Part shown: one piece after another, positions 56,901 to 64,000 of the stretch
Layout: each line of letters opens with the position of its first letter
Numbering within the stretch: position 1 is the first letter of the stretch
DNA from: Pelecanus crispus
Taxonomy: Eukaryota; Chordata; Aves; Pelecaniformes; Pelecanidae
DNA length: 64,000 bases
Direction: 5' to 3'
Assembly: GCF_030463565.1 (NCBI RefSeq)
Contig: NC_134643.1
Location: forward strand, 127,764,309 to 127,828,308
Made by a program: the position numbers and the translations under genes
Notes under the pieces: model-generated
What the model was told of the DNA's origin: nothing
Databases searched by the model: none
Seen by the model: the letters and a program-made list of their open reading frames with translations, nothing else

Positions 56901-59900
56901 CCCACCCCTGGGTTTCTGAGGAGCGAGGGAAGCTGCGCTGGAGTGTGAGGACCGCTTCGTGACTGTACAAGGCTGGGCCAGAGAAACTGGCTTACGTGGC
57001 TCCGGGCTGGAGGGTGTAATTGGATCTTGGCCTTCGTGGCTGTCATGTGCTGGCTTCGGAGCTCCTTGCTAAGTAAGGTCTAGCTGACGGTGGGAAAACA
57101 TCGCTCTGCTTTGGGGCGAGCCTTCGTACGCCTCGCTGTTCTCTCTCTCTGAAGTGTCTGTATCGTGAGCGGGTTAATTTGGGGCCTTCGCGTCAAGAGG
57201 TCTTTGTTCCTTGACACACGTGTGGCTGTACGAAGCTTGCTGTCTAAGAATCTCACTGCCAGAACACGGTGTATTGTGACATCGGTTATCTTGGTGCAGG
57301 CTTAACAAACGGTGGTGTAACCTCACTGGACTAGGCAGGAGAGATGGTATGCTCTGATAAATGATGCACTTGAGACCAGGCCTGCAACAAGCTAACATCA
57401 CACCCCCTTATCACCATCCAATTATAATGTAACCAAGTCTCTTGAAAGTTAGTATATGGTGAAGGGTGATGCACTTATGAAATCCCTTTATTGTGGAAAA
57501 ATCTGTGTATGTGGAGACCCATACCTGAAAGGCTGTCACGATCTGCAGGCCAACTGTCCCTCCTTTCCCAACAGAATGATCTCTAAATTGTGCTTCCCCC
57601 CGCCCCCCCCAACCTCCCCCAGCTATTTTTGTGGTAGCAGAAGGGCACACAGTAGTGCTTATTCCAGAAATCTCCAGTCTCTTAAACTGCTGTCTTCATT
57701 TTAATTCCGTATCAAAGGTTCCCTTACTTTTCTGTAACTCAGCCTTTCTGTGGCATGTGAGCTTCTGTGTGGGTGTCTGGTATGTATGAATGTCTCGTAT
57801 GACTTGGCAAATCGGTTCCTGTAAACAATGACACTGTAAAACACTACTGTAGTTAAAAAGTCCTATTGATGTTGTTCTGAGTTCTGTTTAGGAGGCTATC
57901 ACACTCACACTGTGTAATGTTCCTCAGCATGTAGCGTTACAAGAAGTTGCCGGGGTGGCGGGAAAAAAGATAGTTGGGGAACAAGTGAACTCGTATCACT
58001 ACAGGAAGCACTTGAAAATCCTGTGTAGGCAACCCTTAATGAAGCTATGCTTGCTAGAAAGTTATTTAAACCCTGGTTTTGCTAGAACATCAGATGTAGC
58101 AAGTTGCCACCAAGTGAAACTTCCCTTTTTTATGTTTTCTTCAAACAAGGAAAGGAATTACAAACCTGAGTTTCTTTATTTTTTTATATATATATAAAAA
58201 AATGAAACCTGATGCTAGTCTTGAGGATGGGTACAAATCTGGCATGCTTATGTTATTTCCCATTCTCTTTTTTACTTTGGTCTTCTGAACCAGTAATGGT
58301 TAAATGGGGCTGCCTTCTGAGTTCATCAGTATTGAGTGCAAGGCAAGATGTGTGTGAGGTCTGATGGGCTGAAATCCTGACAGAACAGTTCAGGCACCTG
58401 CATTTGGACAGCAGCATCCAAATAGAAAACCTGACGTGGTTTCACCTGCTGTTTGCAGACTTCTGCAAAAACATCAGTCATGTTTGAATGACTTGATCTT
58501 TGATGGAAGTCTATGACATTATTTATTAGCAATAGCTAGCATAGCACTGTGCACAGCAAAGAACCGCATAGTGTCTTTTTCTAACCAGTTGGTTTTGCTT
58601 TATCAGGCTTCCATTACACTAAAAGCTAAAGTATTCTAAAAGTATTTGAAAAGTAGGTGTGTGGAAATACTTTGTCTGTGAAGTATGTGGTAAATGCTTT
58701 CTATATAGCAAACACAGCAAAAGAGAGTTAGACCACATATTAGAGAGAGCGGTTATAATAATGGAAGTAATACAGCTGAAGTGAGAAATGCTAGAACCCT
58801 TTACACTGTTTCAGCATAAAATATGTTTAAGTAGATCGAGATTTTAGGTTAACTAATAGGTCTTAGAGGAAACGCACACATGCATTTTCCAGGTAGTAAA
58901 ATGCCAGGAAGTGAACTGTCCTCAGCTGTGCTTGTAATTCTGCCTTGTCAAGAGTTTAAATAGTTTTTACTTGCATGGTTTTACTGTCTCTTTAAAAGTT
59001 CTGAGGGTGGTTCTGAATTATTTTTAAAATAGTCATAAGTTATTTCACAACCCCGTAACCTCAGCAGCTTTTGCTGTCGGGAAATGGTTTAGGATTGTGC
59101 AACATTTAAGAAAGGAAGAGTGATAGGGTGTGTGTTAACTTACGCAGTTGCCACTGTCAGTCAGATAAATTGTTTTAAAACACCAAAGACTGTTTCTCCT
59201 ACTTGACTTAAGGGTTGTCGTACTTTTTATGATATAAAATAAAAATGTATGTTTTCACCCTGCCATTCAACATTACTTCTATCATATGTGGTTTTGTCCT
59301 TAGAGGGATCTCTTACTTGTTAATTTTAAATAACATTTTAACTTACCTTTCCTGCCCCACCTTCTAGGTAGGTAGAATGTGGCAATAAATAAAGGGTGCA
59401 GTACTGGCAAGCAGAGAGTTGCAGTCCTCAAACCACAGGGTGAATACAGAAGTGCAAGCTCATTTCTCTTCTGCAGAGGGACTTAATTCTGACCATCAGG
59501 GAAATTTTGGTAGGCAAGTGAATTTGAGGTTCATACACTACAGCCATCATAACATCAGCTCTTGTGAATGAGTATTTTGGCCTGTATGTTCAGTCCTTTG
59601 GGCCTCTGAGTTTCCAAGAAAGGTTTGAAAGTACAAGGAGGGGACAGGAGAAAGTCCCAGCCGATTTCACCTGGGCACTGGACATGAGCATTTGGTTGCC
59701 ACTGGATTAGGTTGTACTCCCGTCTGCAAGCCAGAAACTGTTGATCTTTGCTTATATATAGGTAAGAGTGAGATCCAGAGAGTTTTGTATTTTCTTTTCT
59801 TACTTTGTTTGATAATGCTAATGGCACATGATTATGTTGGGGTATTTTTTTCTTTTTGTCTGCCTTAACACTCATAGAATTTGAGAAAATCTTGCCCCTG

Positions 59901-62900
59901 TTTTGAGTGCTTAATTCTTGACTTTTATATCTGCTTGCCTTGAAGATGGAGCTAAAAGCATGGACAAATACCGTTAATTATTTGGGTCTGGAGAATGAAA
60001 TTGCCTGTTCTGAATTACAGGACACTACCATAAACAGCTTCTACAGTACAGGATAAGATGGCCTTTTGAAATCTGTTCAATGATTTTCTTTCTCCCCCCC
60101 CCGATGAATGGAAGTAGTTGTCTGTTCAGGTATTAATAAGGGCAGATGGTTCTCATTCTTACACTAGTCCTCAGTGATCCTCTCCTGCAAAAGAAACAAG
60201 AAGTCTACATTTTTAGATCCTCTTAATTGTAAAAAAGATGGGAAAACAACTTTCGTCAGCACAGATGGTAATTTCTTTGATATTTAAGGATAGTCTTGAA
60301 TTGCATTGTTCAAGGCCAAGGGTATAATTTGCTTTCATATGCTGAGACCAAAACCGTTATCAGCCTATCTTTAATGATTATCTGCTGTCCTAGCAAAAAA
60401 GTTTAAGGTACTTTTTTTCCTTTCTTTTGTTGAACAGTGTGGCCAAACAGATTAAGTCTTGTATAGAAGGAGAGATAGATAAAGAACATCTTTCATTTAA
60501 GATGACTACTTGTTCTGTTTTTCGAAACCTACTGTGTTAACCTGTGTTAATTATATGACTTAGAAGAAGGATGAAACAATCAAGTCTTGCAGAGTAATGG
60601 TAAGAAATGTCCCTACTGGCTAGCCTGTATTTTTGTTGCAGATCAAAAGCCGAAAAAGCCTGCCCCTTAAACAAAAAATAAATACAAAGATAAAAGAATC
60701 TTTTCTCTTTGTAATATCCAAAGATTGTCCTAAATTACATATCTGAAACAAGAATTGTGGCTCTAGATTCATACTTCAAAAGAAGCTTGCGGAAGCATGG
60801 TTTTCTTCCTCGCCCCTGTTTTTGTTCTTGTAAGAAAGGTAAACAAGGGACAGATAAGTTTAAAAAAAACAAAACAAAACACACAAAAAACCACCCCCAC
60901 CAGCCAAAAAGAAAACCCGGAAAACCTCCTGACCCTTCCAGGAAGTCTTATTCATAGCTAAGGAAATAGCATTTTCTTGTTATGTGGATGTCAGTACATG
61001 TAGTTGCAAAAGTCCGGTGAATACCATGTGCAAGGTTACGCCCTGAAAAAGACTTATAATCTAAAAGGTCCTAACCAAGTGGTTCCTGGCAGTCTGGGTT
61101 TCTAGGAAAAGACTTTATCAGAACTTTCCAGAAAGCACTTGTCCAGATTAACCCGCCCATGAAGAAAGGATGGCTCTGGCTCTCTAGGAGCTCTGATGTA
61201 CTGTGAGAACTTTGAACTTCTGAGAAGATTGTAGGAGAGGACTTTGGACCTGTATAGTAAGCTGGGAGGGGAGTAGGACAAGAAAGTGGAAAACTTGAAG
61301 CTAAATAGAATAAAATAGGGGTGGTGGTCACTTTCGGCTCTTAACATTGCTTGAAGACAGACTAGACTGAGGCAAAGAACTGGGAAAAACAATGGAATCT
61401 CACTTAACAGCAGTTATTTACATTTGCGTAGCACTGTAAACTAAGAGATCCCAAATTTCTTGACAAACTTCTTACAGAAATCTTTTCAACTACTAATGCA
61501 AAATAATCAATTTGAAAAATTAGGGTAACTTCAGCCTGCCTGAAAGAAGTGCAGCTAGGCCTGCTGATGTGCTATGGACTCTAAAGTTGCAAGACTGAGC
61601 AGAGTCTCTAAGAAACAGAGAGCAGGACTAAGTGAATGGTCATCATCTGAGGTCAAGTCTAAGTGTGTGATAGTAGTGTCCATAACTGTTCTTACAAATC
61701 ACTTAATTGTAGCAGCTTGTTAAATAAGCTTTTGTCGTGAAAATACAGAAATGCTGAGGGATGTTCCCACAGGTTGACTGTATATTACAGTTTAAAAGCT
61801 GAAAAAAGGATTTTAAGATGCATTAAAATTTATTTTGCAGTGTGTGTATGGAGCCAGTTGACCATTTTAAACTTTTTAAAAAGGAGATGATAAATATTTA
61901 CAGTGACTGATCATTATTATAATTTGCTAACTTTTTCACAGTATACTGTGAAAACTGGAACTATGCAGATGCATAGACTGATATTTGACATAATATTTAC
62001 ACTGGAGTGTGTGCTGTAGGAAGAAAGAGTAGTAATCTTTTGATCTAACACAACACAGCAAAGTAGAAAGATTAAGGAGGATCCCATTTGGTGTCTACAA
62101 ACACATGCAAATGTTTGACTTCAGAGCAAGCAAACTGCCTTACCTTGATTGACCCACTTGCTTTGGGAAAAAAAAATTCAGTTGTCAAGAAATTGCAAAT
62201 CTTATTAAAGGACTGAAAAACCTTGCCTAAAGGTGGATTTGCACTGTTTGTATGGAGAATATCATGTACTCAGAGACTGAGTAGCAAGTCTTTACTTGCT
62301 TAAGGCATTGTTTTTGTTAGGAAATGGCCTTATGTTCTAGCTTTAAGCCTTAGATTTTTTTTATTGTTTGAATTCTTGCAGTTATTATGTCTTATTTCTG
62401 CTCCAAATGAAACAGTAGAGAGAATATTTTTTTCCTGAAAAAACAAAAAAGGAGAGACACAGAGTCAATATTGATCAGATATCTGAAAAAAGTGAGCTTC
62501 AAGTTAAAGTTAATTTGTATATTAAAATGTACTGAGATAAATTAAAAAATAAAAGGATAATTTGAAATAATAAAATGAATCTTTAACTGTATGTATGAGG
62601 ATGGTACAAAGATATGCCTGAAGAAAAATAGGTGACATACAAAGCTACTGATACTCATGTAAAATCTCCTTTTTAATAAAGTGTTGTCTCTTACTTTTCA
62701 TTTTTTCTATTTATATCCAAAATTATGGTCACCTTTTCTTGAAGAGCATATTTAGTCATTTTAAATAAGGGATACAGTATTATCCATGGCTGACTGAACA
62801 CATGTCAGGCAGGTATTTTCAGCCTCTTCAGGCTGAAAAGATGCAAGTGGAAGTTCCACTTCAGTTGCTTGTGTTGTGTGGAAAATGGGCTTGAGCTGGT

Positions 62901-64000
62901 GAGGCAAGGTTAATGTGAGGAGTCGGATGTTAGTCCTGGTACATAAAATGCGCATTCTTCTGAAATTACTGTGTGATAGAGTATGCAGCTGTATAGTAAT
63001 CTATACAGAGGGGAAAAAAAGAAGAAGTGATGAAGATAAAATTTGAAACATGCCAAGCAGATCCATGTTGATAGATAATATGTGCCCCAACAGAAGCCAG
63101 ACTAGTTCATCATCTTGTGGCTTGGCAGCAGTGGGGTAACTTGTTATAGCAAAAAAGTATTACTGAACTGAAATTTGGCTATGCTGAGCTACCCAAATTT
63201 TTTCAAGCCTTTGTTCAGGACTTGTATTTGTTTATGCTAATTCATCTGTGACACCTCTGAGCTTCAGTTCCCTTAACATCTGGAACAATTATCCGTAGAG
63301 CAGGAGAGAGAATTGTGATACCAAAGCATCTTACATGGTTCATTTAAAACAAAAAAAACCCAAACCCCAAAAACCCAAACCTCACTTCACCTTCTGTCAT
63401 CCTATGTAAATTTTAAGCATGTGGACTAGTTTGGGCTGAGTAGAAATCCTTCCATGGTGATTCAACTTCACCCTCTTGGGAATGAATGCGAAGCACCTCT
63501 TGCCAGAGGGACGTGTGGGATTGAGGAGGTGCTAGAGCACATACTGAAACATGGTGAGAGTCTCCCCGTGGCAAAGCAAAAGCTGGAGAGCCACTTTCTG
63601 ATCTGTAGATGCAGTTGTTACTGAAAAGAGAACTAAATGGTTTTCCTTACCAACAAAACCTTTCTGGTCTGATCACAACTGTTCCCCTTCTCACTGCAGG
63701 GTCTGGTCATGTTTTAGCTCTCAGAAGAGGATCTGTTTGGAAATCTCAAGCAACTATGACACAGCTATCAATGACATTAATAAGTTGAAGGGAGGAATCC
63801 ATGGCAATCTTCAAGAATAGCATTCATTAGGTCATCATACTTGAAACTGCCAAAGAAGTGAAGTGCTGGTCTGTCCCACAATATCAGCACAAGACAACAT
63901 TTTTTCCTGTTACTTAACTTGGCAGATTGCTAGCTAATAAAGCCAAGTATCTTTTCTTTCATACTCCCCTTAATAGTTCTCTATTTACTTATTGTTAACA
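56234..64000 (+). other. PDXK intron 1, partial
   Basis: The first 650 bases are CpG island; the rest is AT-rich intron running off the right edge. It has a C run near 57597-57611, an A/T stretch at 58178-58202 and A/C-rich tracts near 60860-60900 and 63348-63382. No exon, RNA gene or mobile element recognised. Confidence 0.75.

Noticed and set aside
1-64000. tRNA, snRNA, snoRNA, CRISPR or bacterial operon structure
   Set aside because: No cloverleaf, box C/D or H/ACA pattern or spaced repeat was convincing by eye; the exon-intron structure shows that this is vertebrate DNA.

Overview
This window looks like bird nuclear DNA. Protein-coding exons are short and separated by long introns with GT/AG borders. 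There are two large CpG islands. The interspersed repeats are avian CR1 LINE 3' ends (tails of the ATTCTATGATT type) plus one solo LTR of a kind I remember from non-galliform birds. The species cannot be named from the sequence alone.

Layout: (1) 1-15955, minus strand: the 5' part of HSF2BP (MEILB2, a meiotic BRCA2-binding protein). Four coding exons are visible and the rest of the gene lies beyond the left edge. (2) 15470-16880: a CpG island holding a head-to-head promoter; the start codons of HSF2BP (minus) and RRP1B (plus) are separated by 548 bases. (3) 16504-40084, plus strand: the complete coding region of RRP1B. I assembled it as 16 exons whose phases all join; it encodes 752 residues and ends in the family's Ala-Met-Asp-Phe-Phe terminus. 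A long 3' UTR probably follows, with candidate poly(A) signals as far as about 43160. (4) About 43190-55360: intergenic DNA with two CR1 fragments, an AT-rich tract and a large homopurine GAAA array, and no gene I can support. (5) 55360-56900: a second CpG island containing the first coding exon of PDXK (pyridoxal kinase, plus strand, 56141-56233). Its first intron fills the rest of the window.

The order HSF2BP(-) - RRP1B(+) - PDXK(+) is the same as on human chromosome 21q22.3, so this is an ordinary conserved vertebrate block. The genes do not form one pathway: HSF2BP acts in meiotic recombination, RRP1B in nucleolar ribosome maturation and PP1 targeting, and PDXK in vitamin B6 salvage. HSF2BP and RRP1B probably share promoter DNA. 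I found no sign of an undescribed multi-gene system. The items most worth a second look are the shared promoter, a tandem (NAGNAG) splice acceptor in RRP1B, the bird-specific HSF2BP N-terminus, a solo LTR with intact target-site duplication in an RRP1B intron, and two simple-repeat arrays.
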